This document shows, piece after piece, positions 8,504-16,963 of a stretch of 32,930 bases of DNA (position 1 is its first letter; each line of letters begins with the position of its first letter). The stretch is from positions 1-32,930 of the forward strand of contig CASDQQ010000005.1 in NCBI GenBank assembly GCA_949282945.1, read 5' to 3'. Position numbers and translations under genes: made by a program. Below the pieces are notes generated by a model. That model was not told the origin of the DNA, did not search any database, and worked only from the letters and a program-made list of their open reading frames with translations. Origin of the DNA: an uncultured Eubacteriales bacterium (GTDB taxonomy: Bacteria; Bacillota; Clostridia; UBA1212; CASDQQ01).

Positions 8504-9523
8504 ATGGTTAAGATTTGCATAGACGCGGGACATGTTGAGGGTTATAAGACATATAATATAAAACCCGAAAAATATGAAGGAACTCAAATGTATTATCTGT
8601 CTCTATATGAAAAGGAAGAGCTGGAAAAATATAAAGACGTAGAGGTTGTTCTTACCAGAGAAAGACCGGGGGATAACCCAAGCCTGTGGAACAGGGGAAA
8701 AATGGCCAAAGATTTTGACCTGTTTATTTCCAACCACTCAAATGCAAACAGTTCCGAGGCGGTAAACGGGGTACTTTGCTATATGGACTGTACGGAGACC
8801 GATGGAACCCTTGCCGATTCTTTGGGAGAAATCGCCGCGGAATATCTGAAATGTTCCTATGAAGGGAAGCGTTACTGGATAGAAACTTACAAAAACGGCG
8901 TACTGACAGAAAGAGGGGCTGTTTATAAAACTCCGCAGAAAGGAAAGACCAATTGGCTCACCGTTTTACAAAGCGCCAAAAACTATGGCTGTAAAATGGC
9001 ATTTTTAATGGAGCAGGGATATCATACCAATAAAGAAGCCGCCGCGTTGCTCGGAGACAACGATTTCCTGAAAAAATTGGCCGCAGCCAAGGTAAAAGTT
9101 ATCGCAAAATATTATGGACTTGAGCCAAAGGCTTCTGAAGATGTGGAAAAATATAAAAAATACGTAGTTCAAAAAGGGGATACTCTCACTAAAATAGCGT
9201 TGAAATTCGGAACTACGTGGGAAGTATTGGCAAAAATAAATAATATTGAAAATCCCAATTTGATATATGTGGGACAGATAATACTCGTTCCGGACAGTGA
9301 AGGTTTAGAGGAAGAAATTCTCCAAGTGGGCGACGAGGTAATTGTAAACGGTAATATATACAGCAATGCTAACGGCGGAAATACGGTAATAAAAAATAAT
9401 GAAAAAATGTATGTGACCGAAATCCTTGAAAGCGGTAAATACAAATATCCTATTTCAGTAGCCAAAACAAAGGACGGTATCCGTCAGGGATGGGCAGATA
9501 AAAATACAATAAAAAAGGTGTAG
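8504..9523 (+). CDS. N-acetylmuramoyl-L-alanine amidase with LysM domain
   Basis: This is a 339-residue protein with AAAGGA seven bases before the ATG. Residues 1-~205 form an Amidase_3 domain that cleaves the peptide from muramic acid. Zinc ligands are readable as His10 (DAGH), Glu25 and His78 (ISNHSN), with the catalytic Glu170 in FLMEQGYHTN. Residues ~219-263 are a LysM repeat (YVVQKGDTLTKIA to GQIILVP) that binds peptidoglycan glycan strands. The last ~70 residues look like an SH3-type domain. There is no signal peptide, which is more like a phage endolysin or an enzyme acting after cell lysis than a secreted autolysin. No holin or phage genes adjoin it. A terminator follows at 9549-9588. 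Confidence 0.88.
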   Translation: MVKICIDAGHVEGYKTYNIKPEKYEGTQMYYLSLYEKEELEKYKDVEVVLTRERPGDNPSLWNRGKMAKDFDLFISNHSNANSSEAVNGVLCYMDCTETDGTLADSLGEIAAEYLKCSYEGKRYWIETYKNGVLTERGAVYKTPQKGKTNWLTVLQSAKNYGCKMAFLMEQGYHTNKEAAALLGDNDFLKKLAAAKVKVIAKYYGLEPKASEDVEKYKKYVVQKGDTLTKIALKFGTTWEVLAKINNIENPNLIYVGQIILVPDSEGLEEEILQVGDEVIVNGNIYSNANGGNTVIKNNEKMYVTEILESGKYKYPISVAKTKDGIRQGWADKNTIKKV

Positions 9524-9548
9524 ATAAATTAACGATTGAAATTTTAAG

Positions 9549-9588
9549 ATCCGGTAAAAAACAAAATTGGTTTTTGCCGGATTTTGTT
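9549..9588 (+). terminator. Rho-independent terminator after the amidase gene
   Basis: ATCCGG (9549-9554) pairs with CCGGAT (9577-9582). The stem continues through a T-G pair into AAAAA/TTTTT, and a T-rich tail follows. Confidence 0.8.
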
Positions 9589-9623
9589 AAATAAAAGTTA
9601 ATAATTTTTTTAAAAGGCTGTAA

Positions 9624-9686
9624 TTGCTTTTAATATAAAACATATTATAATGTTAAGAAACTTAACAGTTAATAAACTTAAGTTTA
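9624..9686 (+). promoter_or_regulatory. Promoter and two palindromic operator candidates of the MarR-ABC operon
   Basis: TTGCTT (9624-9629) and TATAAT (9646-9651) are 16 bases apart, a good vegetative promoter. The predicted start site (~9658) falls inside GTTAAG-AAA-CTTAAC (9652-9666). A second, perfect 14-base palindrome TAAACTTAAGTTTA lies at 9673-9686. The two share the CTTAA core and are centred about 20 bases apart, two helical turns. This fits autorepression by the MarR protein encoded immediately downstream (inference). Confidence 0.65.
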
Positions 9687-9717
9687 ACTTGCGCAAAAAA
9701 AGAAAGAGGATGACTGT

Positions 9718-10164
9718 ATGTACGATGAAATAGTGGAAAACTTTATTAAATCGCTGATCAAGTTTAAAAGGATAGAGAAACCGGCGCATAGAGAGGAGGA
9801 ACTAAGCTTTTCCGAGATGCGCGTACTTGTCCTTGTAAAAGAAAATTACGAAGAACGGGGTGAGAACAGCGGTTTAAAAATGAGCGCAATGAGTAAAATA
9901 TTGAGTATATCCAAACCGGCGCTTACTCAGATAATAAATAAGCTAGAGAGCGCGGGTTTTGTTGAAAGAAGATTCTTGAAAGAAGATAGAAGAGTTACAT
10001 ATATCTTTTTTACTGAAAAGGGTCATTATTTGTTTGAAAGGGAGGCGGAAAAATTTAAACTCAGGATAAAAAATATTTTTGAAAAAATGGGTGCTCAGGA
10101 CTCTGAGGAGTTTGTAAGGCTTTTTGAAAAATTTTGTGAAATTATGAGTGGAGAACTTTTATGA
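9718..10164 (+). CDS. MarR-family transcriptional regulator
   Basis: This is a 148-residue protein. A winged helix spans residues ~45-115: the segment SAMSKILSISKPALTQIINK is the helix-turn-helix, and VERRFLKEDRRVTYIFFTEKG is the wing with its conserved D-R-R. The flanking N- and C-terminal helices are those used for MarR dimerisation. AGAGGA precedes the ATG. The stop overlaps the start of the first ABC gene by four bases (ATGA), so the three genes form one coupled operon. In this MarR-ABC-ABC layout the regulator usually represses the exporter until a toxic compound releases it; here that is inferred from layout and from the palindromes at the promoter. Confidence 0.9.
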   Translation: MYDEIVENFIKSLIKFKRIEKPAHREEELSFSEMRVLVLVKENYEERGENSGLKMSAMSKILSISKPALTQIINKLESAGFVERRFLKEDRRVTYIFFTEKGHYLFEREAEKFKLRIKNIFEKMGAQDSEEFVRLFEKFCEIMSGELL

Positions 10165-12344
10165 AATTGATATTAAAGTATATAAAGCCGTTTATTGCTT
10201 TGGTTATCATATCTCTTATTTTTCTGTTCGGACAGGCTATTACTGATTTGAGCCTTCCGAATTTAATGAGCGATATTGTCAATGTGGGTATACAAAACAG
10301 TGGGATTGAGGAAAAGATACCATATGAGATCAGCGAGAACGGCATGAAACTTTTAAGTTTTTTTATGACTGATGAGGACGCTGAATTTATGGTATCCGGA
10401 TATACGCTTGAAAACGGCGTTTACAAAATAAAGGAGACAGATTCAGATAATATTGAGCGCATGGGAGAAATATACGGAAGATCCGCGCTTGCTTTTATAG
10501 GTTATATGAATAGTCTTCAGGGCAGTACTGGGGAGAATGCCGCAGATGAGGAAGCTCTTACAGATTATGAGGATATCGATGTTAAAGAATTTTATGCGCT
10601 TATTCCTATGCTCGAGGCGCTGCCTGAAGGCAGTCTGGATTCATATATAGTAAGCGCGGAGAACTCGGACGGCATGCTTCTTGAACAGATAGGCGTGGTA
10701 TTTACAAAGCTGTTTTATGAAGAGACTGGCAGGGATGTAGCCGAAATGCAGCAAAGCTACATACTGAAAAAAGGAGCAGTGATGCTCGCAGTGGCGCTGG
10801 CGGGAGTGATAGCCGCTGTGATAGTCGGATTTATGGCGGCTAAAATAGGTTCGGGAGTGGCAAGAAATATAAGAAAAGATGTGTTTGAAAAAGTAGAGAG
10901 CTTTTCAAACGGAGAGTTTGACAAGTTTTCTACGGCGTCTCTTATAACAAGGACTACAAACGACGTACAGCAAGTTCAAATGTTGGTTACAATGGGATTA
11001 AGACTTATGTGCTACGCTCCTATAATAGGTATAGGCGGAGTTTTTATGGCTGTAAATAAAAGTGTGTCCCTTAGTTGGCTGATCGCGGTAGCGGTTATAA
11101 TTTTACTCGGACTTATACTTGTAGTTTTTTCCATAGCCATACCTAAATTTAAATCGCTCCAGAAGCTTATCGACCGCATTAATCTGGTCAGCCGGGAAAA
11201 TTTAAGCGGCATGATGGTAATAAGAGCCTTCGGAAATGAAAAGTACGAAGAAAAACGTTTTGAAAAAGCCAATTCAGAGCTTAGCGATACCAACAGATTT
11301 ATACAGAGAGTCATGGCGTTCATGATGCCGGCAATGACTCTTATAATGAATATGCTTTCTCTTGGTATTGTATGGGTAGGAAGCCACGCCATAGCTGAGT
11401 CTACTTTGCAGATTGGCGATATGATGGCGTTCATACAGTATGCAATGCAGATCATAATGGCATTTTTGATGATCGCTATGATGTTTATAATGGTGCCGAG
11501 AGCCTCGGTTTCGGCAATGCGTATAGAAGAGGTGCTTGATACGGAGCTTATGATAAAAGAACCTGAAAACGGCTCTGAAAAATATGCGGTCGATACAAAC
11601 AGGATAACCGTTGAATTTAAAGATGTTTCTTTTAAATATGTAAACGCTGAAAATAATGTACTCGAGCATATTTCCCTTAAAGCGGAACCGGGAAAGACCA
11701 CGGCCTTTATCGGTTCTACAGGATCTGGAAAATCAACGATAATAAACCTGATACCGAGATTTTATGATGTTACGGAAGGTTCTATAGAATTTAACGGAGT
11801 GGATATAAGGAATATACCCCAGGAGGATCTGAGAAACGCTATAGGCTATGTCCCTCAAAAGGGAGTTCTGTTTTCTGGAGATATTAAGTCAAATCTCAGC
11901 TACGGAAAAAACGACGCCTCTGATCAGGAAATATACGAAGCTATAGACGTAGCTCAGGCAAGGGAGTTTGTAGATTCTACTGAAAAAGGCATAGGAACGC
12001 CTATAGCTCAGGGAGGCGGGAATGTCAGCGGAGGGCAGAAGCAGAGACTTGCTATAGCAAGGGCTCTTGTAAAAAAGCCTCCTGTATATATTTTTGACGA
12101 CAGCTTTTCGGCGCTGGATTTTAAGACCGACGCGGCTTTGAGAAAAGCTCTCAAAAAATATACGAAAGACGCCACTGTATTTATTGTCGCGCAAAGAGTA
12201 AGCACAATAATGAACGCCGAACAAATAGTTGTGCTCGACAAAGGAAAAATAGTAGGAATAGGTACGCATAAAGAACTTATGGATACTTGTGGAACATATA
12301 GGGAAATAGCTGAATCTCAGCTTGCAAAGGAGGAGTTGCAATGA
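10161..12344 (+). CDS. ABC exporter half-transporter with degenerate Walker B (BmrC/LmrC type)
   Basis: This is a 727-residue membrane half-transporter. The N-terminal helix (~10-30) is followed by an unusually long extracellular insertion (~35-205) before the second helix, then the remaining transmembrane helices to ~460. The nucleotide-binding domain has Walker A GSTGSGKST (518-526), signature VSGGQ (622-626) and Walker B IFDD (D646). The catalytic position after Walker B is Asp647 instead of Glu, so its own ATP site should hydrolyse poorly. The next gene encodes the complementary partner, together forming an asymmetric drug/lipid/peptide exporter like BmrCD, LmrCD or TM287/288. The large TM1-TM2 extracellular domain accounts for the extra length over the usual ~580 residues. 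The substrate is unknown. Confidence 0.9.
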   Translation: MKLILKYIKPFIALVIISLIFLFGQAITDLSLPNLMSDIVNVGIQNSGIEEKIPYEISENGMKLLSFFMTDEDAEFMVSGYTLENGVYKIKETDSDNIERMGEIYGRSALAFIGYMNSLQGSTGENAADEEALTDYEDIDVKEFYALIPMLEALPEGSLDSYIVSAENSDGMLLEQIGVVFTKLFYEETGRDVAEMQQSYILKKGAVMLAVALAGVIAAVIVGFMAAKIGSGVARNIRKDVFEKVESFSNGEFDKFSTASLITRTTNDVQQVQMLVTMGLRLMCYAPIIGIGGVFMAVNKSVSLSWLIAVAVIILLGLILVVFSIAIPKFKSLQKLIDRINLVSRENLSGMMVIRAFGNEKYEEKRFEKANSELSDTNRFIQRVMAFMMPAMTLIMNMLSLGIVWVGSHAIAESTLQIGDMMAFIQYAMQIIMAFLMIAMMFIMVPRASVSAMRIEEVLDTELMIKEPENGSEKYAVDTNRITVEFKDVSFKYVNAENNVLEHISLKAEPGKTTAFIGSTGSGKSTIINLIPRFYDVTEGSIEFNGVDIRNIPQEDLRNAIGYVPQKGVLFSGDIKSNLSYGKNDASDQEIYEAIDVAQAREFVDSTEKGIGTPIAQGGGNVSGGQKQRLAIARALVKKPPVYIFDDSFSALDFKTDAALRKALKKYTKDATVFIVAQRVSTIMNAEQIVVLDKGKIVGIGTHKELMDTCGTYREIAESQLAKEELQ

Positions 12345-14182
12345 GTCAAAAACAAGGTATGAAAAGAGGACCAATGGGAGGCCCTATGGGCGGAATGGTG
12401 CCGGGAGAGAAAGCTAAAAACTTTAAAGGGAGCTTTAAAAGGTTGGTTTCCTATCTGTCTCCTTTTGCCCTTCAAATACTGTTCGTTGTGATTTTTGCGG
12501 CGGTATCCACTGTTTTTACTATCCTTGGTCCTAAAATACTTGCCGGGGCCACAGATGAGATAACCAACGGACTTTTCGGCACTATTTCAGGATCAGGAGA
12601 GGGCATAAATTTCGGGAAAATAGGTTTTATAATTGTTGAACTTATCATACTTTACGGAATAAGCGCGCTGTTTTCATACATGCAGGGACACCTGATGGCA
12701 GGAGTAACTACTAAAGTATCTTATAACCTGAGAAATGCGATTATGGAGAAAATAAATAAGCTTCCCCTGGGATTTTTTCATAAGACCAGTCAGGGAGACG
12801 TTTTATCCAGAATAACCAACGACGTGGATACTTTAAGCCAGAGCATGAACCAATGTATAACTCAGGCCATAACTTCGGTCACATCAATTTTGGGCGTATT
12901 TATCATGATGCTTTCCATAAGCTGGCAGCTGACTTTGGTAGCCCTCTGCATTATACCGGTTTCACTTATTCTTGTGGTAAGTATAGTAAGAGTTTCTCAA
13001 AAATATTTTAGGGGACAGCAGGAATACCTTGGAAGTGTTAACGGACACATTGAGGAAATGTACGGAGGCCACGTGGTCATAAAAGCCTTTAACAGAGAAA
13101 AGGAGTCGTTGAAAAAGTTCAATGAAGAAAAAGATAAGCTCTATAATTCTTCCTGGAAGGCTCAGTTCCTTTCCGGAATAATGCAGCCCGCTATGGGATT
13201 TATAGGAAATTTAGAATATGTAATGATATGTATTATCGGAGCGTCGATGGCGGCAGGGGGAACCATGAGCATAGGAGATATACAGGCGTTTATACAGTAT
13301 GTAAGAAGCTTTACCCAGCCTATAACACAGATGGCCAATATATCAAACATGGTTCAGCAGACTGTGGCGGCTTCGGAAAGAATATTTGAATTTTTGGACG
13401 AAGAGGAAGAATGCCCGGAGACTGTTAAGGTGAAAAACGTTGATATTAAAGGGGATGTAAGATTTGAACATGTAAAATTCGGATATGAGGAAAATGAAAT
13501 TATAATAAAAGATTTTTCCGCGGATGTTAAGGCCGGGCAGAAGGTGGCTATAGTAGGGCCTACTGGGGCGGGTAAAACTACAATGGTAAAATTACTTATG
13601 AGGTTTCACGAGCTTAACGGCGGCGCTATATATGTGGACGGCCACAATATAAAGGATTTTTCAAGAGCGGAACTAAGAGGCGCTTTTGGAATGGTATTGC
13701 AGGATACGTGGCTTTATAACGGTACCATTATGGACAACATAAGATACGGAAGGCTCGAAGCTTCGGATGAAGAGGTAATAGCCGCGGCAAAAGCCGCTCA
13801 GGTGGACCATTTTGTCAAAACTCTCCCGGATTCCTATAATATGGTATTAAATGAGGAAGTGAGCAATGTGTCCCAGGGACAAAAGCAGCTTCTGACTATA
13901 GCGAGAGCTATTTTGGCGGACTCGAAAGTTTTGATATTGGACGAGGCTACATCCAGTGTTGACACCAGAACGGAAATACTTATTCAAAAGGCTATGGATA
14001 ACCTTATGAAGGGCAGGACCAGTTTTATAATAGCGCACAGGCTTTCGACTATAAAAAATGCCGATCTTATCTTATGTATGAAAGACGGCGATATAGTAGA
14101 GCAGGGAACCCATGAGGAACTTATGGAATTAAACGGGTTTTATGCTAATCTTTATAACAGTCAATTTGAAAAGGTCTCTTAG
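12341..14182 (+). CDS. ABC exporter half-transporter with catalytic Glu (BmrD/LmrD type)
   Basis: This is a 613-residue protein, overlapping the preceding gene by four bases (ATGA), with GGAG inside that gene as its ribosome site. The N terminus is a Met/Gly/Pro-rich cytoplasmic tail (MKRGPMGGPMGGM), common in this subfamily. Then come six transmembrane helices (~40-330) and a nucleotide-binding domain. Walker A is GPTGAGKTT (406-414) and Walker B is ILDE (D534, catalytic Glu535). The signature is VSQGQ (510-514) instead of LSGGQ. Paired with the upstream subunit this gives one good site (this Walker A/B plus partner VSGGQ) and one degenerate site (partner Asp647 plus this SQGQ). That is exactly the asymmetry of heterodimeric exporters. 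A terminator follows at 14202-14249. Confidence 0.92.
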   Translation: MSQKQGMKRGPMGGPMGGMVPGEKAKNFKGSFKRLVSYLSPFALQILFVVIFAAVSTVFTILGPKILAGATDEITNGLFGTISGSGEGINFGKIGFIIVELIILYGISALFSYMQGHLMAGVTTKVSYNLRNAIMEKINKLPLGFFHKTSQGDVLSRITNDVDTLSQSMNQCITQAITSVTSILGVFIMMLSISWQLTLVALCIIPVSLILVVSIVRVSQKYFRGQQEYLGSVNGHIEEMYGGHVVIKAFNREKESLKKFNEEKDKLYNSSWKAQFLSGIMQPAMGFIGNLEYVMICIIGASMAAGGTMSIGDIQAFIQYVRSFTQPITQMANISNMVQQTVAASERIFEFLDEEEECPETVKVKNVDIKGDVRFEHVKFGYEENEIIIKDFSADVKAGQKVAIVGPTGAGKTTMVKLLMRFHELNGGAIYVDGHNIKDFSRAELRGAFGMVLQDTWLYNGTIMDNIRYGRLEASDEEVIAAAKAAQVDHFVKTLPDSYNMVLNEEVSNVSQGQKQLLTIARAILADSKVLILDEATSSVDTRTEILIQKAMDNLMKGRTSFIIAHRLSTIKNADLILCMKDGDIVEQGTHEELMELNGFYANLYNSQFEKVS

Positions 14183-14201
14183 TCTTTTGAGAATTATTGT
14201 T

Positions 14202-14249
14202 GGCTGAAAGACAGAATATTTTTCTGGCTTTCAGCCGTTTATTTTTATT
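14202..14249 (+). terminator. Terminator between convergent genes
   Basis: GGCTGAAAG (14202-14210) pairs with CTTTCAGCC (14228-14236). The inner arms CAGAA and TTCTG lengthen the stem, and GTTTATTTTTATT follows on the plus strand. It ends the exporter operon and lies just 3' of the minus-strand gene ending at 14245, so it may serve both. Confidence 0.85.
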
Positions 14250-15357
14250 GGTCTGTTTCAGAAAGCTTTTTTTCAATTTGGGCTACGCGTTTTTCTAAAG
14301 AAGAAAGACTTTTCTCTATGGAAAGCATTTTTGAAATGTCCATAATATCAGGTTCGTTTTTTATATCGGTAAATGGATTGAATATATATATGAACATCCC
14401 TGAATAAATATTGCCGGGAACGGAACTTCTCAGGAATCTGTTTTCAAAGAAACAAAAGTCAATGCGGAATAAGCTCCCCTGATAGCGGAACGGCCGTTTT
14501 TCCAGGACAGAAGAGGAGCCACCTCCCCTTAGAACACATGTGTACAGGGTTTTGCCCAAAACCATGTAGCACGTAGTCTTTCCGTATATATGGGTAAGTC
14601 CGAAAAAAGAGTTCTTTAATTCAGAAGGCGCAGGATTTGCAATTTCGGTGTTTATAAATTCGTTTCCGTCGAACTGGTGAAAATGAATTTTACCTGAATC
14701 CGGACAGTGAGTTAAAAGTTGGATTTCTCCCGACTCGTCGCATAATATTCCGTCTGTATTAAGGGGAGAATCCCACTGAGGAAAATATTCAAATGAGGAT
14801 ACTACTTCGCCTTTAGAAGAGAATTTTTTTAAAACATTTATGCAGGCTTCATTTTTTACTCCCGTATACGACAGAAAAATAAAGCCGTCGTCGCTTTCGC
14901 ATATACCTTGCCTGAGATCAGCGTTATATATGTAATCTATTGCGCGGGGAGATTCCGCGCGGCTTTCTTCGGTATTTATACTCTGAATGGAAAGTATGTT
15001 TTTGCCGTTGTGCTTTATTGTGTAAAAAATATATACCGAGTCAAAGGCGGCAGAAATAAGTATATTTTTCCTGTAGTCCATGGGGGATTTAGAGGAAAGT
15101 ATTTTAAAGGAACGGAAAAGATTGCCTGAAAGACATCCGTAATATATTCCGCCTCCGTCTGCGGAAAACGCAGTATGAATGTTGCCGCTTTTATCCGCGG
15201 AACAGGAAAAATCCGGCTCGGCGTTTTTGTATAAAATTGTTATTGAGCTTTTGTTTCCGTTTTTGCTCATACTTCTCATAGAAATAGAGGAAGTTTTATA
15301 GTCATAAAAAATATAGGTGAAAGTTCCGTCCTCTTTTTTGAATAAAAAATGATTCAT
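14245..15357 (-). CDS. Unrecognised protein, probably beta-propeller with C-terminal coiled coil
   Basis: I start it at the ATG at 15357 (sequence MNHFLFKKEDGTFTYIFYDY), behind a modest AGGCAGG. The upstream in-frame codons run through the terminator of the preceding gene and are unlikely to be translated. The protein has 370 residues. About 330 residues alternate hydrophobic strands and short turns of the type GxIHTAFSADGGGIYYG, GFIFLSYTG and GEIQLLTHC, suggesting a propeller-like repeat fold. The final ~30 residues (MLSIEKSLSSLEKRVAQIEKKL) form a heptad coiled coil, likely for oligomerisation. There is no signal peptide or catalytic motif. The same architecture occurs in unannotated clostridial proteins as far as I recall; the function is unknown. 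Confidence 0.7.
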   Translation of the reverse strand: MNHFLFKKEDGTFTYIFYDYKTSSISMRSMSKNGNKSSITILYKNAEPDFSCSADKSGNIHTAFSADGGGIYYGCLSGNLFRSFKILSSKSPMDYRKNILISAAFDSVYIFYTIKHNGKNILSIQSINTEESRAESPRAIDYIYNADLRQGICESDDGFIFLSYTGVKNEACINVLKKFSSKGEVVSSFEYFPQWDSPLNTDGILCDESGEIQLLTHCPDSGKIHFHQFDGNEFINTEIANPAPSELKNSFFGLTHIYGKTTCYMVLGKTLYTCVLRGGGSSSVLEKRPFRYQGSLFRIDFCFFENRFLRSSVPGNIYSGMFIYIFNPFTDIKNEPDIMDISKMLSIEKSLSSLEKRVAQIEKKLSETDQ

Positions 15358-15432
15358 ATAGTACCTGCCTGTAAATTTTAATAAGTTATTACAGACTAAA
15401 TATATTTTATGTTTCGATAAAATATTACGGAT

Positions 15433-15466
15433 AAAAAAGACTTGCGGAGATATACTCGGCAAGTCT
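15433..15466 (-). terminator. Terminator of the cytoplasmic fucosidase gene
   Basis: On the minus strand the perfect 8-base arms AGACTTGC and GCAAGTCT (15459-15466 and 15438-15445) are followed by a run of T (complement of 15433-15438). It separates the fucosidase gene from the 14245-15357 gene. Confidence 0.8.
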
Positions 15467-15491
15467 TTAAAAATTTATTATGAACAAAAAT

Positions 15492-16745
15492 CTATATAGC
15501 GTATATGACGCTTATATCGGTAAGCTCTTCCAGTCCGTCCGATTCTTCAATAATAATGTCAAGCCGTCTGGTCCTGATTGTGGGAAAATAGCAAATGTGT
15601 TTGTGACCTATAGTATATCCTTCATATACCGTATAGGCTGTCCCGTTTATATCCGGCGACGCCATAACTTTAAATTTTGCTACGTGATCTCCTGTGGTCA
15701 GATTTTCTGCCAGGACCACATGATTTACAAGAGAGCTTTCCGACAGAGTTATTTGAAGCACGGAATTGCCGCTGCTGTCTGTGATTTTCTTTATTTCAGC
15801 GATTTTTAGTCTGCATTCCTCAAAACGTCTTTTTATTTCTTTTCCCATTTCTACTATGCGGTCTACTTCTATCTGAGGAAGCAGGCCTTTTCTGTCGGGA
15901 CCTATATTTAACAGCAGGTTTGCGCCTCTTCCCACAGAGTAATAGTAAAGCCCCATAAGTTCGTCGGGAGTGCGTACGGCGCCTTCGTTGCGGTCGCTGT
16001 AAAACCATTGATCTCTCATGCAGCAATCGCATTCCGCAGGGAGAAAGTAGCCGTCTCCGAAATAATCATGATCTATACAGTCCTCGGCAAGATCTGAAAA
16101 TACTACATTGTTAGGGTTGCGCAGCCTGGCTATACCTGTTTCATTTCCAACCCACCTTACGTCAGGTTCCCAAAGATTAAAAAGAAGAATATCAGGCTGC
16201 ATCCTTCTGATCTCTTTTATGATCCTTTTTGTGTCATATTTGTGTCCGTGGGAACCGCAGCCGTCAAACCATAGATAGTCTATTTTTCCATAGCCGGTAA
16301 GTAATTCTCCTATCTGGTTTATAAAATAGTCGTCGTATTCTTTTGCGTCCATTTCGTTTGATCCGAACTGGGCGGGAGAGTAGTAAAGACCGACCTTTAT
16401 TCCAAACTTTCTGCATGAATCGGTAAATTCTTTTACAACGTCTCCGCGGCCGTTTTTCCATGGAGTGTTGGCAACCGTGTAATCGGTATATTTTGACGGC
16501 CAGTTGGCAAAACCGTCATGATGCTTGCAGACTAAGACCGCGTATTTTGCTCCTGAATCCTTTACAGCTTTTAACCATTGGTCGCAGTCAAGCTCTGCAG
16601 GATTAAAGGCGTCGAGGGGCATTTCCTTCATGTCCCAGTCCTGATGTCCTTCGTAAAAGGTTCTTATGCCGAAATGAAAAAATATGCCGAACTCCCAGTT
16701 TAGAAATTCAAGCTGATTCTTTTTAGGAATATAGTTTGTACTCAT
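15492..16745 (-). CDS. Alpha-L-fucosidase, GH29, cytoplasmic
   Basis: This is a 417-residue protein with no signal sequence, so it should act inside the cell on imported fucosylated oligosaccharides. The GH29 barrel is clear: FGIFFHFGIRTFYEG near the N terminus, then AKYAVLVCKHHDGFANWPS with the conserved HHDGF, YYSPAQFG, and the nucleophile motif YLWFDG with Asp161. SVGRGANLLLNIGPDRKG marks the end of the catalytic domain (~residue 310). The remaining ~100 residues form a beta-sandwich. The acid/base residue is not conserved enough in GH29 to name with certainty. An AGGAGG ribosome site sits before the ATG. It is transcribed divergently from the broken binding-protein gene at 16964, and a terminator follows at 15433-15466. 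Confidence 0.92.
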   Translation of the reverse strand: MSTNYIPKKNQLEFLNWEFGIFFHFGIRTFYEGHQDWDMKEMPLDAFNPAELDCDQWLKAVKDSGAKYAVLVCKHHDGFANWPSKYTDYTVANTPWKNGRGDVVKEFTDSCRKFGIKVGLYYSPAQFGSNEMDAKEYDDYFINQIGELLTGYGKIDYLWFDGCGSHGHKYDTKRIIKEIRRMQPDILLFNLWEPDVRWVGNETGIARLRNPNNVVFSDLAEDCIDHDYFGDGYFLPAECDCCMRDQWFYSDRNEGAVRTPDELMGLYYYSVGRGANLLLNIGPDRKGLLPQIEVDRIVEMGKEIKRRFEECRLKIAEIKKITDSSGNSVLQITLSESSLVNHVVLAENLTTGDHVAKFKVMASPDINGTAYTVYEGYTIGHKHICYFPTIRTRRLDIIIEESDGLEELTDISVIYAI

Positions 16746-16790
16746 TAAAATGACCTCCTGCCAGTTTGAAAATTGGATTTTATGTAACCA

Positions 16791-16819
16791 ATTATGCCTG
16801 TAAAAATACGCTAAGTCAA
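16791..16819 (-). promoter_or_regulatory. Promoter of the cytoplasmic fucosidase gene
   Basis: On the minus strand TTGACT (16814-16819) and CATAAT (16791-16796) are 17 bases apart, a near-consensus vegetative promoter about 45 bases before the start codon. Confidence 0.65.
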
Positions 16820-16822
16820 TCG

Positions 16823-16909
16823 ATTGAAATAATTATTTATTTATTGAAATCAATATCAAAATTTTTGAATTGTATAAAATGGAATGTTAAATATGCATTA
16901 TGCTATAAT
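16823..16909 (+). promoter_or_regulatory. Divergent control region: direct repeats, AT-rich box and extended -10
   Basis: Two ATTGAAAT direct repeats (16823-16830 and 16843-16850) are spaced 20 bases start to start, two helical turns, a common layout for AraC-type operators. AAATTTTTGAATT (16859-16871) resembles the box seen in other cluster promoters. For the rightward gene there is an extended -10 TGCTATAAT (16901-16909) with no recognisable -35, as expected for an activator-dependent promoter. Confidence 0.45.
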
Positions 16910-16963
16910 GAAAAAAATATTAAAGATCATCATTTTTTTAAAACAAGAGGAGGAATAAATTTT

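Noticed and set aside
11012-11701. Long minus-strand open frame inside the first ABC gene
   Set aside because: It is an antisense shadow of a well-supported ABC exporter gene, with no ribosome site and low-complexity composition.
9718-14182. ABC exporter as the sugar transporter of the glycan cluster
   Set aside because: The architecture is that of a fused-domain exporter under MarR control. Sugar importers have separate permeases and a binding protein, and none are seen.
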